DNA of 64,000 bases. Source: Bradyrhizobium sp. 4 (GTDB lineage Bacteria > Pseudomonadota > Alphaproteobacteria > Rhizobiales > Xanthobacteraceae). Location: positions 3,348,001-3,412,000 of the forward strand of contig NZ_CP064686.1 of assembly GCF_023100905.1 (NCBI RefSeq). Reading direction: 5' to 3'. The position numbers were made by a program, and so were the translations under genes. The notes under the pieces were generated by a model, which was given only the letters and a program-made list of their open reading frames with translations, had not been told where the DNA came from and searched no databases. Positions 19,012 through 30,375 of the stretch are shown here, piece by piece; positions within the stretch are counted from its first letter, which is position 1, and every line of letters begins with the position of its first letter.

Positions 19012-19914
19012 ATGAACACCCATGACCTTGTTGCTTTCGTCGCCGTGGTCGAGACCGGATCGATTGTCGCAGCGTCGGCGCGTCTCAATCTCACCCAGCC
19101 TGGCGTGACCCGACGTATCCAGAATCTCGAGGAGATGTTGGGGGCGCAGCTTCTGGACCGGCTCTCGAAGCCCCTGAAGCCGACGGCGGCGGGCCATGAG
19201 GCCTACGAGCAGGGCAGGCGTCTGCTCAGGATGCTGGACGACCTCAAGTCGGGCGTGGCCAACGACGGAATGGTCCGCGGCGAGTTCAGGCTCGGTCTGA
19301 CGCCGTTTCTCTCGGAGGCAGGCCTGACCGCACCACTCGATGCGGTGCGCGCCGAATTTCCCGCGCTGGCCGTGCGGGTGGTCTCCGGTTGGTCGCCGAA
19401 CCAGCTCGAGCGTGTCTGCCGCAACGAGCTCGATGCAGCCGCGATTTGTCTCCCCGACGGTGCAGTGCCGCCCGCCGATCTGGCGGCCGACGATCTCGGC
19501 GCGCAGCCCGTCGTCTTCGTCGTCGCACGTGAGATGAAGATCCCGCGCACCGTCGACCTGGAACGGCTGTCCCAACTGTCGTGGGTAATCAACCAGGATG
19601 GCTGTGGATTTCGCGATACGCTGAAGCGAAAATTCGATGCCTCGCATCTGCCGTTCAACATCGCCGTTGAGGCGCTGGACAGTGAGCTTCGCCTGTCGCT
19701 GGTGTCGCGCGGCCTCGGCGTCGGGCTCGTCACCCCGATCGCCCTGAAACGCAGCGCATTTCGCGACAGGCTCAAGCCGGTCGCTGCGCGCGACTTCAAA
19801 CCCGCCGTGCGCGCATGGGTGGTGCATCGCGCCCCCGCCGGTCGGCTGGAGCGGCCGATCAAGCTCTTCCGCGATGGCCTGGTCCGGGAACTCCAGGCGC
19901 TGATCGGGGGATAG
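19012..19914 (+). CDS. LysR family regulator
   Basis: LysR regulator of 300 residues. MNTHDLVAFVAVVETGSIVA and ARLNLTQPGVTRRIQNLEEM form the winged helix; the rest is the effector-binding domain. It diverges from the MFS gene, its most likely target, and ends next to the convergent D-threonine-aldolase-like gene, which begins its reverse reading one base later. The AT-rich 91-base divergent region is the probable operator. Confidence 0.92.
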   Translation: MNTHDLVAFVAVVETGSIVAASARLNLTQPGVTRRIQNLEEMLGAQLLDRLSKPLKPTAAGHEAYEQGRRLLRMLDDLKSGVANDGMVRGEFRLGLTPFLSEAGLTAPLDAVRAEFPALAVRVVSGWSPNQLERVCRNELDAAAICLPDGAVPPADLAADDLGAQPVVFVVAREMKIPRTVDLERLSQLSWVINQDGCGFRDTLKRKFDASHLPFNIAVEALDSELRLSLVSRGLGVGLVTPIALKRSAFRDRLKPVAARDFKPAVRAWVVHRAPAGRLERPIKLFRDGLVRELQALIGG

Positions 19915-20994
19915 CTACCGCAGCTTCCCCCGCGCTGCGATCGGCAGCGTGCCGATGATCTCATCGCCGCGCACCATCACCACTTCGTCCATCATGTTGA
20001 CGACGACGCAGACATGATTGGGCACGATGCGGACGATGTCGCCGACATTGGGCCGGGTGTTGCTGCGGGAGAGGTCGAGGAAGCCATGCTCCTCGGCGAA
20101 GCGTGCGATCTTGGCTTCGGGATGCTCCAGGATCAGGCCGTGGCCGTCGAGGCCGCCGGTATCCGTGGTCAGCGTCTTGGAGCCGGCATCGAGGATGCCG
20201 CGCTCGGGCGCGGCACGGCTCACCACCGTCGAATAGACGTGAAGCGCGCAGTCGTCCCAGGTGGCGGAGCCGGCGGCGACCTGCATGCGGTCGTTGTAGA
20301 TGTAGGTGCCGAAGCGGTGCTCGGTGCCGCCCTTGAGCTTGCCGAGATTCTTCAGGTTCGGCGTCCCGCCGGTCGAAACGATTTTTGCATCCAGCCCGTG
20401 CGCGCGCACGCCAGCCAGTGCTTCATCATAGAATTTTTGCGCGTCCGCCCAGCCAGTCTCGGTCGGATACATCATGAAGCCGGCGAATTGCAGGCCCTTG
20501 GATGCGGCAATCTCCTGTGCCAGCGCAATGGCCTCGGCTGGCGTCTCGACGCCGGCGCGCTTGCGGCCCGTGTCGCATTCGACCACGACCGACAGCGGTC
20601 GGCCTGAGGCCGCAGCGGCCTTGGGCAGGCCGGCAACGACGGTCGAATTGTCGGCGGCGACTGTCATGTTGGCCTTCGCCTGCAGCGCCCCTAACCGCGC
20701 CATCTTCTCCTCGCCGAGCAGATTGTAGCTGATCAGGATGTCATCGATGCCGGCATTGGCCATGATCTCGGCTTCACCGAGCTTCTGGCAGGTGATGCCC
20801 TTGGCACCGGCAGCGATCTGCATCTTCGCGATCGTCGGGTTCTTGTGCGTCTTGATGTGGGGACGGTTGGCGATCCCGGCGTCATCGCAGGCCTTCTGGA
20901 TGCGCGCGATGTTGCGCTCGACCTTGTCCATGTCGATGACGGCGCAGGGCGTGCCGTATTCGCGGGCGATTTTGGCGGCAAGGGTCGTTGTCAT
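19915..20994 (-). CDS. D-threonine aldolase/DSD1-type PLP enzyme
   Basis: PLP enzyme of alanine-racemase fold III, 359 residues. CAVIDMDKVERNIARIQK starts the barrel and RPHIKTHKNP carries the PLP lysine. The C-terminal NTRPNVGDIVRIVPNHVCVV holds the His-x-Cys metal site of D-threonine aldolase and D-serine dehydratase. It would cleave D-threonine or a D-3-hydroxyamino acid, or dehydrate D-serine. The start at 20994 matches the family; a longer frame to 21072 runs through an upstream repeat. Confidence 0.88.
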   Translation of the reverse strand: MTTTLAAKIAREYGTPCAVIDMDKVERNIARIQKACDDAGIANRPHIKTHKNPTIAKMQIAAGAKGITCQKLGEAEIMANAGIDDILISYNLLGEEKMARLGALQAKANMTVAADNSTVVAGLPKAAAASGRPLSVVVECDTGRKRAGVETPAEAIALAQEIAASKGLQFAGFMMYPTETGWADAQKFYDEALAGVRAHGLDAKIVSTGGTPNLKNLGKLKGGTEHRFGTYIYNDRMQVAAGSATWDDCALHVYSTVVSRAAPERGILDAGSKTLTTDTGGLDGHGLILEHPEAKIARFAEEHGFLDLSRSNTRPNVGDIVRIVPNHVCVVVNMMDEVVMVRGDEIIGTLPIAARGKLR

Positions 20995-21010
20995 GGAAGT
21001 CTCTGAGTTG

Positions 21011-21058
21011 GCGCGCATTCCGTTTGCAAAAGCGGTGCCCACTTTTGCGGAATGCACG

Positions 21059-21059
<1 letters not shown>
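21011..21059. repeat. Small palindrome between D-threonine aldolase and uup
   Basis: Arms GCATTCCG and CGGAATGC flank a second pair, GCAAAAG and CTTTTGC, giving one long hairpin. It matches the short AAAAGTGGG-type dispersed palindromes of rhizobia. It directly follows the uup stop codon and could terminate that operon. Confidence 0.55.
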
Positions 21060-22864
<1,805 letters not shown>

Positions 22865-22872
22865 TCGGTGTC

Positions 22873-23370
22873 TCAGTCCTGTCTTGTTGCGGCCTGGTCG
22901 GCGCGGCGGCGCTGAATGCGGCGGATGGTCTGGTCGAGCGTCGACAGAAATGTCGAGCGGTCGCGCGGCGAATAGGATTTCGGACCGCCGGTGACTTCGC
23001 CGGCCGAGCGCAAATCGGTCATCAGGTTGCGGACCGCGAGCGTCATCCCGATCGATTCCTCGGTGAACGCCTTGCCGTTGGACGCAATCACATCGGCGCC
23101 GGCCTTCACGCAGCGGCTCGCGAGTGGAATATCCGAGGTAATGACGATATCGCCGGGCCCGGCACGTTCCGCGATCCAGTCATCGGCCGCGTCCATGCCG
23201 GCACCCGCGGCGACCCGCTCGATCAATGGATCCTGGGGCACGCGGATGAAATTGCCCGCGACCACGCTCACGGGCAGGCCGTGCCTGCCAGCGACGCGAT
23301 AGATCTCGTCCTTCACCGGACAGGCGTCGGCGTCGACATAGATGCGGGTGGTGTTTTGAGGGTTCGTCAT
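22873..23370 (-). CDS. YaiI/YqxD (UPF0178) family protein
   Basis: Conserved protein of 165 residues, function unknown, PIN-like nuclease fold suspected for the family. IYVDADACPVKDEIYRVAGR, DIVITSDIPLASRCVKAGA and the C-terminal GGPKSYSPRDRSTFLSTLD are all present. The start at 23370 fits the family; the longer frame to 23424 adds an unrelated tail. It is first in a two-gene operon with uup. Confidence 0.9.
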   Translation of the reverse strand: MTNPQNTTRIYVDADACPVKDEIYRVAGRHGLPVSVVAGNFIRVPQDPLIERVAAGAGMDAADDWIAERAGPGDIVITSDIPLASRCVKAGADVIASNGKAFTEESIGMTLAVRNLMTDLRSAGEVTGGPKSYSPRDRSTFLSTLDQTIRRIQRRRADQAATRQD

Positions 23371-23511
23371 TGTCCGTAGATGGGGCTTGCGAAGCGGTTC
23401 CGCAGCAGCCGCGTGGTACCCCATTCGGGCCGCAAAGGCGAGGGGATTGACCCCGGTTCCTCAGGGCCTACGATTGGCCTGAAACAACAAGAATTTGGGG
23501 AAAGCCAAGCC

Positions 23512-24312
23512 ATGCCGAACCGGCTCGAAACCTATCGCGTCGAGGCCTACAACACGGCCAAGCAATCCGAAAACAAGATGCATGACGATGCAGTGGCGCG
23601 CCGCTTCGGCTTTTCCGGTGGGCTGGTCCCCGGCGTCGACGTCTTCGCCTACATGATGCATGTGCCGGTGGCGCGCTGGGGCCGCGATTTCCTGTCGCGC
23701 GGGCTGATCGAGGCGCGTTTCATCAAGCCGGTCTATGACGGCGAGACCGCCGATGTCGATGCGACCGAGCACAACGGCCTGCTCACCATCGAGGTGTTCA
23801 GTCGCATCGAGCTCTGTGCCACCGGCACGGCGTCGCTGCCGGCAACGGCGACGGCGGTGTCGTTGAGCGACTATGTCGAGGTCCCCGCTATTGCCGAGCG
23901 CAAACCGGTCAGCCCGGCAACATTCGAGACCGGCAAATGGCTGGGCACGACGCCGCGTCGCTGGGCCGGGCAGGATGCGGCCGACTATCTCGCCGACATC
24001 CGCGAGGCCGATCCGATCTTCGCGCGCGAGGGGCTCGGCCATCCCGGCCTGATCCAGCGCGTCATGAACCGCGTGCTGGTGGACAACACGATCCTCGGCC
24101 CGTGGATCCATGTCGGCAGCCGCATGCAATTGCTGTCGGCCGCACGCGCCGGTGACGAGATCGCTGCGCGGGCCAAAGTCACCGCGAACTACGAGAAGAA
24201 GGGCCACCGCTTCGTCGAGCTCGACGCGCTGGTGGTCGCCAACGGCACGACGCCGCTGGCGCAGTGCCAGCACACCGCGATCTACCAGCCGCGCGAGCAG
24301 GCGGCCGCGTAG
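23512..24312 (+). CDS. Hot-dog-fold (MaoC-like) protein
   Basis: Protein of 266 residues with two parts that look like tandem hot-dog halves. RRFGFSGGLVPGVDVFAYMM is similar to the MaoC FG..V.G motif, and the second half carries HRFVELDALVVANGTTPLAQC, as in acyl dehydratase partners. The catalytic Asp/His pair is not clear, so it may be a thioesterase-like or non-catalytic member. GGGGAAAG precedes the ATG. It diverges from the UPF0178-uup operon; function is unknown. Confidence 0.75.
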   Translation: MPNRLETYRVEAYNTAKQSENKMHDDAVARRFGFSGGLVPGVDVFAYMMHVPVARWGRDFLSRGLIEARFIKPVYDGETADVDATEHNGLLTIEVFSRIELCATGTASLPATATAVSLSDYVEVPAIAERKPVSPATFETGKWLGTTPRRWAGQDAADYLADIREADPIFAREGLGHPGLIQRVMNRVLVDNTILGPWIHVGSRMQLLSAARAGDEIAARAKVTANYEKKGHRFVELDALVVANGTTPLAQCQHTAIYQPREQAAA

Positions 24313-24340
24313 GCGCGAAAAAGGCACATCGCTACAACAC

Positions 24341-24422
24341 CGTTATGCCCGGGCTTGTCCCGGGCATCCACGTTCTTGATGCCTCACGGCGTGGATGGCC
24401 GGGTCAAGCCCGGCCATGACGG
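24341..24422. repeat. Palindromic repeat, family B, copy 1
   Basis: Nested inverted repeats: ATGCCCGGGCTTGTCCCGGGCAT, read in two arms, then GGCCGGGTCAAGCCCGGCC, with CATCCACG and CGTGGATG pairing between them. The element lies between convergent genes and may end transcription in both directions. A related copy is at 32311. Confidence 0.75.
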
Positions 24423-24437
24423 CGGAGAGAAAATGCT

Positions 24438-26810
24438 TTACGCCGCTTTCCCCTTCGCGTCCTGGATCGCACGCCACACGCGCTCCGGCGTCAGCGGCAT
24501 GTCGATGTGCTTGATGCCGTAGTCGGAGAGCGCGTCGATCACCGCGTTCACGACCGTCGACAAGCTGCCGGCGCAGCCGGCTTCGCCGCAGCCTTTGCTG
24601 CCGAGCGGATTGGTCGTGGCCGGCACCGGGTGGTCCCCGACCGTCATGTTCGGGACGTCCTCGGCGCGGGGCAGTGCGTAGTCCATCAGCGAGCCCGTGA
24701 TCGGCTGGCCGCTCTCGTCGTAGCGGACGTGCTCCATCAGCGCCTGGCCGATGCCCTGGACGACGCCGCCATGGAGCTGGCCCGCGACCAGCAGCGGATT
24801 GATCACCGTGCCGAAATCGTTGACCGCGCTGTAGCGCACGATCTGCACGACGCCGGTCTCAGGGTCGATCTCGACCTCGGCGACATGGCAGCCGTTCGGG
24901 AAGGCCGACGGCACCGGTTCGCTGGTGTGATCGACGTCGAGGCTGTCGGGCACGCCCTCTGGCATCTTGCTGTCATGCAGGCGCTTGGCGAGCTCCATGA
25001 TGTCGATGCTGCGGTCGGTGCCGGCGATGGTGAAACTGCCGCCTTCGAATTCGATGTCGGCTTCGGACGCCTCCAACATATGCGCGGCGGCGCGCTTGCC
25101 CTTCTCGATCACAAGCTTGGCGGCGCCCACGATCGCCATGCCGGTCGCGGTAATCGAGCGCGAGCCGCCGGTGCCATTGCCGGTGTGGACGATATCGCTG
25201 TCGCCCTGCACCAGCTTGACGCTGTCGAAGGGCACGCCGAGCTGTTGGCAGAGTACCTGCGCGAATGCGGATGCGTGGCCCTGACCGTAATCAAGCGTAC
25301 CGGTGATGAGCTGCACGGAGCCATCGGGATCGAACACGATCTTGCCGAGTTCGACGCCGGGAGGTGCGGTCACCTCCAGATAAGAGCCGACGGCGATGCC
25401 GCGCAGCTTGCCGGACTTCTTGCTCTCCTTCTTGCGCTTGGCAAAATTCTCGTGGTCGGAGATTTCGAGCGCCTTGTTGAAGACAGCCTGGAAGTCGCCG
25501 CTGTCATAGGTGACGCCGGAGGACGCGGCGAATGGCATCTGGTTCTGCTTGATGAAGTTGCGTTTGCGCAAGGTCAGCCGGTTGATGCCCATCTCGTCGG
25601 CGGCGCGGTCGATCAGCCGCTCCATGTAATAGTTCGCCTCGGGCCGGCCGGCGCCGCGATAGGCGCCCATCAGCGTGGTGTTGGTCAGCACCGTCTTGAT
25701 GTCGACGGCCATCAACGGTGTGCGATAGACGCTGGAAAAGTTCTTGCTGGTGTTGAGCGAGAGCGGACTGGGCGCAACGCCGGTGATGTAGGCACCGAGA
25801 TTGCCGTAGCCCGAGAGCTTGGCGGCGAGGAAATGCCCCTCGGCGTCCAGCGCGAGCTCGGCGTGAATCTTCTGCGCACGGCCGTGGCTGTCGGACAAGA
25901 AGCTGGTCGAGCGTTCGTCCAGCCATTTCACCGGCCGTCCCAATTCCTTGGCCGCGTACAGGATGCACATGTACTCGGGATAGTTGACGTTCTTCATGCC
26001 GAAGGAGCCGCCGACATTGGCGGTGAGGATGCGCACCTTCTCGTTCGAAACCTTCAGGTTTTTGGCGAGATTGGCGCGGTTGCCGGCGACGCCTTGTGTC
26101 GGCATCTGGATGGTGTAGCGCTCGGTCGTGTTGTCGTAGGAGGCAAGGCCAACGCGCGGCTCCATCGAGACCACGGCGACACGGGTGTTTTCGATGTCGA
26201 CCCTGGTCACGTGAGCGGCGCTGGCGAAGGCGGCGTTGACCTTCTCGATGTCGCCATAGTGGTAGTCGAGCGCGACATTGTTCGGGATGTGGTCGTAGAG
26301 TTGCGGCGCGCCGGCTTTTGCGGCGTCTTCAGGGTCGGTCACCGCCGGCAGCGGCTCGATATCGAGCTCGATCGCCTCGGCCGCGTCGCGCGCCTGGGCC
26401 AGCGTCTCCGCCACCACGAAGGCGACGGGATCGCCGACGAAGCGGACCTTGTCGGTTGCGAGCGGCTGGCGGTTGGTCTGGAGCAGGGGCGAGCCGTCAC
26501 GGCTCTTCAGCGGCAGGCCGCAGGTGAAGGGGCCGTAGCCGGCCGCATCGAGGTCTTTGCCGGTCCACACCCCCAGCACGCCCGGCATCGCCCTGGCGGC
26601 GTCGATGTTGATGCCGCGAATGACGCCGTGGGCATGGGTCGAGCGGACGATCGCGGCATGGGCCTGGCCGGGCAGGTTGAAATCGTCGGTGTAGCGGCCC
26701 TTGCCGCGCACCAGCGTGTCGTCCTCCTTGCGACGGACCGGCTGCCCGACGCCATATTTTTGCAGTGCAATAGCGTTTTCGAGCGTGGAGGATTTGGTGT
26801 GTTCTTGCAT
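24438..26810 (-). CDS. Molybdenum hydroxylase large subunit (CO dehydrogenase/xanthine dehydrogenase family)
   Basis: Molybdopterin-binding subunit of 790 residues. It starts with GQPVRRKEDDTLVRGKGRYT and ends in the GCGEAGCAGS segment with the Glu that acts at the Mo site. The active-site loop reads GAYRGAGRPEA, the form II pattern, not the AYRCSFR of true aerobic CO dehydrogenase. It would hydroxylate an aldehyde or N-heterocycle. The FeS and FAD subunits normally encoded beside it are absent on both sides. The ATG at 26810 is preferred over a TTG at 26834. Confidence 0.88.
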   Translation of the reverse strand: MQEHTKSSTLENAIALQKYGVGQPVRRKEDDTLVRGKGRYTDDFNLPGQAHAAIVRSTHAHGVIRGINIDAARAMPGVLGVWTGKDLDAAGYGPFTCGLPLKSRDGSPLLQTNRQPLATDKVRFVGDPVAFVVAETLAQARDAAEAIELDIEPLPAVTDPEDAAKAGAPQLYDHIPNNVALDYHYGDIEKVNAAFASAAHVTRVDIENTRVAVVSMEPRVGLASYDNTTERYTIQMPTQGVAGNRANLAKNLKVSNEKVRILTANVGGSFGMKNVNYPEYMCILYAAKELGRPVKWLDERSTSFLSDSHGRAQKIHAELALDAEGHFLAAKLSGYGNLGAYITGVAPSPLSLNTSKNFSSVYRTPLMAVDIKTVLTNTTLMGAYRGAGRPEANYYMERLIDRAADEMGINRLTLRKRNFIKQNQMPFAASSGVTYDSGDFQAVFNKALEISDHENFAKRKKESKKSGKLRGIAVGSYLEVTAPPGVELGKIVFDPDGSVQLITGTLDYGQGHASAFAQVLCQQLGVPFDSVKLVQGDSDIVHTGNGTGGSRSITATGMAIVGAAKLVIEKGKRAAAHMLEASEADIEFEGGSFTIAGTDRSIDIMELAKRLHDSKMPEGVPDSLDVDHTSEPVPSAFPNGCHVAEVEIDPETGVVQIVRYSAVNDFGTVINPLLVAGQLHGGVVQGIGQALMEHVRYDESGQPITGSLMDYALPRAEDVPNMTVGDHPVPATTNPLGSKGCGEAGCAGSLSTVVNAVIDALSDYGIKHIDMPLTPERVWRAIQDAKGKAA

Positions 26811-27021
26811 GGAATTGACCTGAAAAGCCGGCAAATGCGCGGTTTGGGGGGCGCCTGGGGGACCGGACCCTTCAAAAATAACCCACCGGCCCGTTCACGA
26901 CAACGCACGAATGGGCATGGTCCCATGTGATGCGTTGTTGCGCAGGATTGGCGCGCTGCTAAGGTTTCAGGCGAAAAAGCAATTCCAGATCGGCCCAACC
27001 GGCCGCGGAAAGACAGTTTGT

Positions 27022-28089
27022 ATGAATGACCACACGCGGCTCCGCGACGGCCTTGCGCCGCACGGTGAGCTGGGGTCGATGGCGGCGGCGTTCGCCACTG
27101 AACCGGCCGTCGGCGCGCAAGCGCCGGGAACCGGCGTCTACGCGGCGCTCGACCTCGGCACCAACAATTGCAGGCTCCTGATCGCCTGTCCGACCCACGA
27201 CGGCTTTCGGGTGGTCGATTCCTTCTCGCGCATCATCCGGCTGGGCGAGGGCGTCTCCGCAACCGGGTGCATCAGCGAGGCCGCGATCGAGCGCGCCATC
27301 GTGGCGCTCGGCATCTGCCGAGACAAGATCAACCTGCGCAAGGCGCGGCGGTTGCGGCTGATCGCCACCGAAGCCTGCCGCGCCGCCTCGAACGCCGAAG
27401 GCTTTCGCAGCCGCGTCGCTGCCGAGACCGGGATCGAGCTCGAGGTGATCGACCGCCAGACCGAGGCGGCGCTCGCGGTGCTCGGCTGCTCGCCGCTGGT
27501 CGACCCCAGGGGCCGCGGCGCGATCCTGTTCGACATCGGCGGCGGCTCGACCGAGCTGGTGCGGATCGAGCGCGACGCCGCAAATCCGGAGCCGCGCATC
27601 AAAGCCTGGATGTCGATTCCATTCGGTGTGGTCACCCTTGCCGAGCAGTTCGGGGGCCGCGACGTGACGCCGGAGATCTACGCCGCGATGGAGCGCGAGG
27701 TGGCCCATCACATCGCGCCGTTCGCCGAACAGCATGGCGGCGATCTCGCCGACATGCATCTGCTCGGCACCTCAGGCACTGTGACGACGCTCGCCGGCAT
27801 CCATCTCAATCTCGCGCGCTACGACCGCCGCCGCATCGATAGCGTCTGGATGAACGACACCGACGTCACCGCGACCATCAACAAGCTGCTCGGCATGAGC
27901 TACGAGGAGCGTGCGGCGAACAGCTGCATCAGCGTCGAGCGCGCCGATCTCGTGCTGGCCGGCTGCGCCATCCTCGACGCGATCCGCCGCGCCTTTCCGC
28001 TGCCACGCCTGCGCGTCGCCGACCGGGGCCTGCGCGAAGGCATGCTGGTCGAAATGATGCGCGAAGACGGCGCGCTCAGGAGCTGGTGA
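27022..28089 (+). CDS. ppx: Ppx/GppA phosphatase family protein
   Basis: Exopolyphosphatase/guanosine-pentaphosphatase of 355 residues in the ASKHA fold. YAALDLGTNNCRLLIA is the first phosphate motif, FDIGGGSTELVRIE the second, and HLLGTSGTVTTLAGIHL the adenosine-type motif. It would hydrolyse terminal phosphate from polyphosphate or pppGpp. The ATG at 27022 gives the usual N-terminus; the longer frame to 26911 lies in the divergent promoter region. rlmE follows after one base, a pairing seen widely in alphaproteobacteria. Confidence 0.9.
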   Translation: MNDHTRLRDGLAPHGELGSMAAAFATEPAVGAQAPGTGVYAALDLGTNNCRLLIACPTHDGFRVVDSFSRIIRLGEGVSATGCISEAAIERAIVALGICRDKINLRKARRLRLIATEACRAASNAEGFRSRVAAETGIELEVIDRQTEAALAVLGCSPLVDPRGRGAILFDIGGGSTELVRIERDAANPEPRIKAWMSIPFGVVTLAEQFGGRDVTPEIYAAMEREVAHHIAPFAEQHGGDLADMHLLGTSGTVTTLAGIHLNLARYDRRRIDSVWMNDTDVTATINKLLGMSYEERAANSCISVERADLVLAGCAILDAIRRAFPLPRLRVADRGLREGMLVEMMREDGALRSW

Positions 28090-28090
28090 G

Positions 28091-28777
28091 ATGGCCAAGG
28101 ACACCACCGGCCGCTTGCACGTCCAGGTCAAGACCCACGGCAAGCGCAAATTGTCGTCGAAGCTCTGGCTGGAGCGGCAGCTCAACGACCCCTATGTGGT
28201 GAAGGCGAAGGCGCTGGGCTATCGCTCGCGCGCCGCGTTCAAGCTGCTCGAGATCGACGACAAATACCGGCTGCTCAAGCACGGCATGGCGGTGGTCGAT
28301 CTCGGTGCGGCGCCGGGCGGCTGGAGCCAGATCGCCGCCAAGCGCGTCGGCTCGGTCGACGGCAAGGGCAAGGTCATCGCGATCGACCTGCTGGAAATCC
28401 CCGAGATTGCCGGGGTCGAGTTCGCGCAGCTCGACTTCATGGACAATGACGCGCCGGACAAGCTCAAGGCGATGCTCGACGGCGGCGCCGACATCGTGAT
28501 GTCCGACATGGCTGCCAACACCACCGGTCACCGCAAGACCGACCAGCTTCGTATCGTCGGCCTGATCGAGACCGCCGCCGCGTTCGCCTGCGACGTGCTG
28601 AAACCGGGTGGGACCTTCCTGGCAAAGGCGTTCCAGAGCGGCGCCGACGCCGAGCTGCTCGCCCAGCTCAAGCGCGATTTTGCCATGGTGCGTCATGTGA
28701 AGCCCGCCGCGAGCCGTGCGGATTCCTCGGAGCGCTACGTTCTCGCGACGGGATTTCGGGGCGGGGCGACGCAGTAG
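28091..28777 (+). CDS. rlmE: 23S rRNA (uridine-2'-O)-methyltransferase RlmE (FtsJ)
   Basis: SAM-dependent methyltransferase of 228 residues that modifies U2552 of 23S rRNA. The K-D-K-E tetrad is traceable: SRAAFKLLEID, MSDMAANTTGHRKTD, FLAKAFQSG and SSERYVLA. VVDLGAAPGGWSQIAA is the SAM motif. A basic N-terminal extension (VKTHGKRKLSSKLWLERQ) is typical of alphaproteobacterial members. It is probably co-transcribed with ppx. Confidence 0.95.
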   Translation: MAKDTTGRLHVQVKTHGKRKLSSKLWLERQLNDPYVVKAKALGYRSRAAFKLLEIDDKYRLLKHGMAVVDLGAAPGGWSQIAAKRVGSVDGKGKVIAIDLLEIPEIAGVEFAQLDFMDNDAPDKLKAMLDGGADIVMSDMAANTTGHRKTDQLRIVGLIETAAAFACDVLKPGGTFLAKAFQSGADAELLAQLKRDFAMVRHVKPAASRADSSERYVLATGFRGGATQ

Positions 28778-28787
28778 CCGCGAATTC

Positions 28788-28874
28788 CGTCATTGCGAGG
28801 AGCTCTTGCGACGAAGCAATCCAGACTGTCTCCGCGGAGGGATTCTGGATTGCTTCGCTGCGCTCGCAATGACG
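28788..28874. repeat. Palindromic repeat, family A, copy 2
   Basis: An 87-base inverted repeat, CGTCATTGCGAGG to CTCGCAATGACG, with inner arms GAAGCAATCCAGA and TCTGGATTGCTTC and an apical TCTCCGCGGA. It lies between the convergent rlmE and MFS genes, where it can act as terminator for both. Confidence 0.88.
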
Positions 28875-28884
28875 AGAAGAGAGG

Positions 28885-30375
28885 CTACCCCAGCCGCTGA
28901 TCCCGCACGTCCTGCGTATCCTCGGTCGCCGCCTTGACGGCCGCCTTGGCCGCGCCCTTGCCGGCACCCTTACGGCTCGCGATCTCCACGGCCTTGCGGC
29001 CGGAGACTTCGTGGCCGGCATCGGCGGGCATCTGCCAGAAGAACCAGCTCGACGCCGCCGAGGTCAGCGCGATGGCGACGAAGGCGGGCGCGAACACGGT
29101 GGCATTGAGCTCGCTGACATGGCTGAGCCACATCGTCGTCTCCACCGACGCGGCGCCGACGGCGACGCCGGCCGAGACCGCGAGCTGCTGGTTGACGCTG
29201 ACGAGCGTGGTGGCGCGGCTCATCTGCGCCTGCTCGACCTCGGCATAGGCCACCGTGTTGATCGCGGTGAACTCGAGCGAACGGAAGAAGCCGCCAACCA
29301 CCAGGATGATCATGATGATCAGCAGCGGCGTCGTCACCGTGAAGAGGGCGCAGGCGGCGAGAAAGACGGCACTGATGATCGCGTTTACCGTCATCAGGTT
29401 GCGGAAGCCGAAGGCGCGGATGATGCGCGCAGCCAGCGCCTTCATGCCCATGGCGCCGAGCGAGGAGCCAAACGTGACGAGTCCGGACTTGAACGGCGAG
29501 AGGCCGAAGCCGATCTGCATCAGCAGCGGCAACAGGAACGGCAGCGCGCCGATGCCGAGCCGGAACATGAAGCCGCCGAAAATGGCCGCGCGCAGTGTCG
29601 GCAGCCTCAGCAGCGTGAAGTCCAGCACCGGCGATCCGGTTCGTCGCGCGTGAATGACATACAGCGTCATCGAGATCGATCCTCCGGCGACCAGGGCGGC
29701 AACCGTGCTCCACGGCAGCAGATTGAGTCCGGCAACCGACAGCCCGAACGCAATGCCGGCGAGCCCGAGGCCCGCGAGTACCATGCCGTAGAGGTCGAAC
29801 GGCTCTCGTTCCTCGCTTTTGATAGGATCGATGAAGCGCAAGGCCATGAAGATGCCGAGCAGCCCGATCGGGATGTTGATCAGGAAGATCCAGTGCCACG
29901 ACGCATAGGTGGTGATGAAGCCGCCGAGCGGCGGCCCGATCACGGGTCCGATCAGGGCAGGGACCGTCACCCACGCCATGGCGTTGACCAGCGCGCTCTT
30001 GTCGACCGACCGCAGCAGCACGAGGCGCCCGACCGGCGTCATCATTGCCCCGCCCATGCCTTGCAGGATGCGGGCGAACACGAAGTCGGTGACCGATGTC
30101 GAGAGCGCGCAGCCGACCGAGCCGACCATGAACACGCCGACGGCAATCGCAAACACCATGCGCGCGCCGAACCGGTCGGCGGTCCAGCCGCTCGCCGGGA
30201 TGAACACCGCAAGCGACAGCAGATAGGAGGTGATCGCGAGCTTGAGCGTCAATGGGCTCGTGCCGATGTCGGCCGCGATCGCGGGCAGCGACGTGGCGAT
30301 CACCGTCGAGTCCATGTTCTCCATGAAGAGAGCGGTGGCCACGATCAGCGGAATGATGCGTTGCTTGTCGACCAT
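28885..30375 (-). CDS. MFS multidrug efflux transporter, DHA2 (EmrB/QacA) family
   Basis: Membrane exporter of 496 residues with the 14-helix pattern of DHA2 carriers. The N-terminal ALFMENMDSTVIATSLPAIA is the family helix 1 motif, GWTADRFGARMVF the motif A loop, and VTVPALIGPVIGPPLGGFIT the antiporter motif C. It probably exports drugs or lipophilic compounds with protons. The ATG at 30375 places helix 1 at the N-terminus. The C-terminal tail is rich in Ala and Lys. No membrane-fusion partner is adjacent. Confidence 0.9.
   Translation of the reverse strand: MVDKQRIIPLIVATALFMENMDSTVIATSLPAIAADIGTSPLTLKLAITSYLLSLAVFIPASGWTADRFGARMVFAIAVGVFMVGSVGCALSTSVTDFVFARILQGMGGAMMTPVGRLVLLRSVDKSALVNAMAWVTVPALIGPVIGPPLGGFITTYASWHWIFLINIPIGLLGIFMALRFIDPIKSEEREPFDLYGMVLAGLGLAGIAFGLSVAGLNLLPWSTVAALVAGGSISMTLYVIHARRTGSPVLDFTLLRLPTLRAAIFGGFMFRLGIGALPFLLPLLMQIGFGLSPFKSGLVTFGSSLGAMGMKALAARIIRAFGFRNLMTVNAIISAVFLAACALFTVTTPLLIIMIILVVGGFFRSLEFTAINTVAYAEVEQAQMSRATTLVSVNQQLAVSAGVAVGAASVETTMWLSHVSELNATVFAPAFVAIALTSAASSWFFWQMPADAGHEVSGRKAVEIASRKGAGKGAAKAAVKAATEDTQDVRDQRLG

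Noticed and set aside
24507..26930. 807-codon frame antisense to the molybdenum hydroxylase
   Set aside because: Shadow frame of the real gene with biased composition and no recognisable domain.
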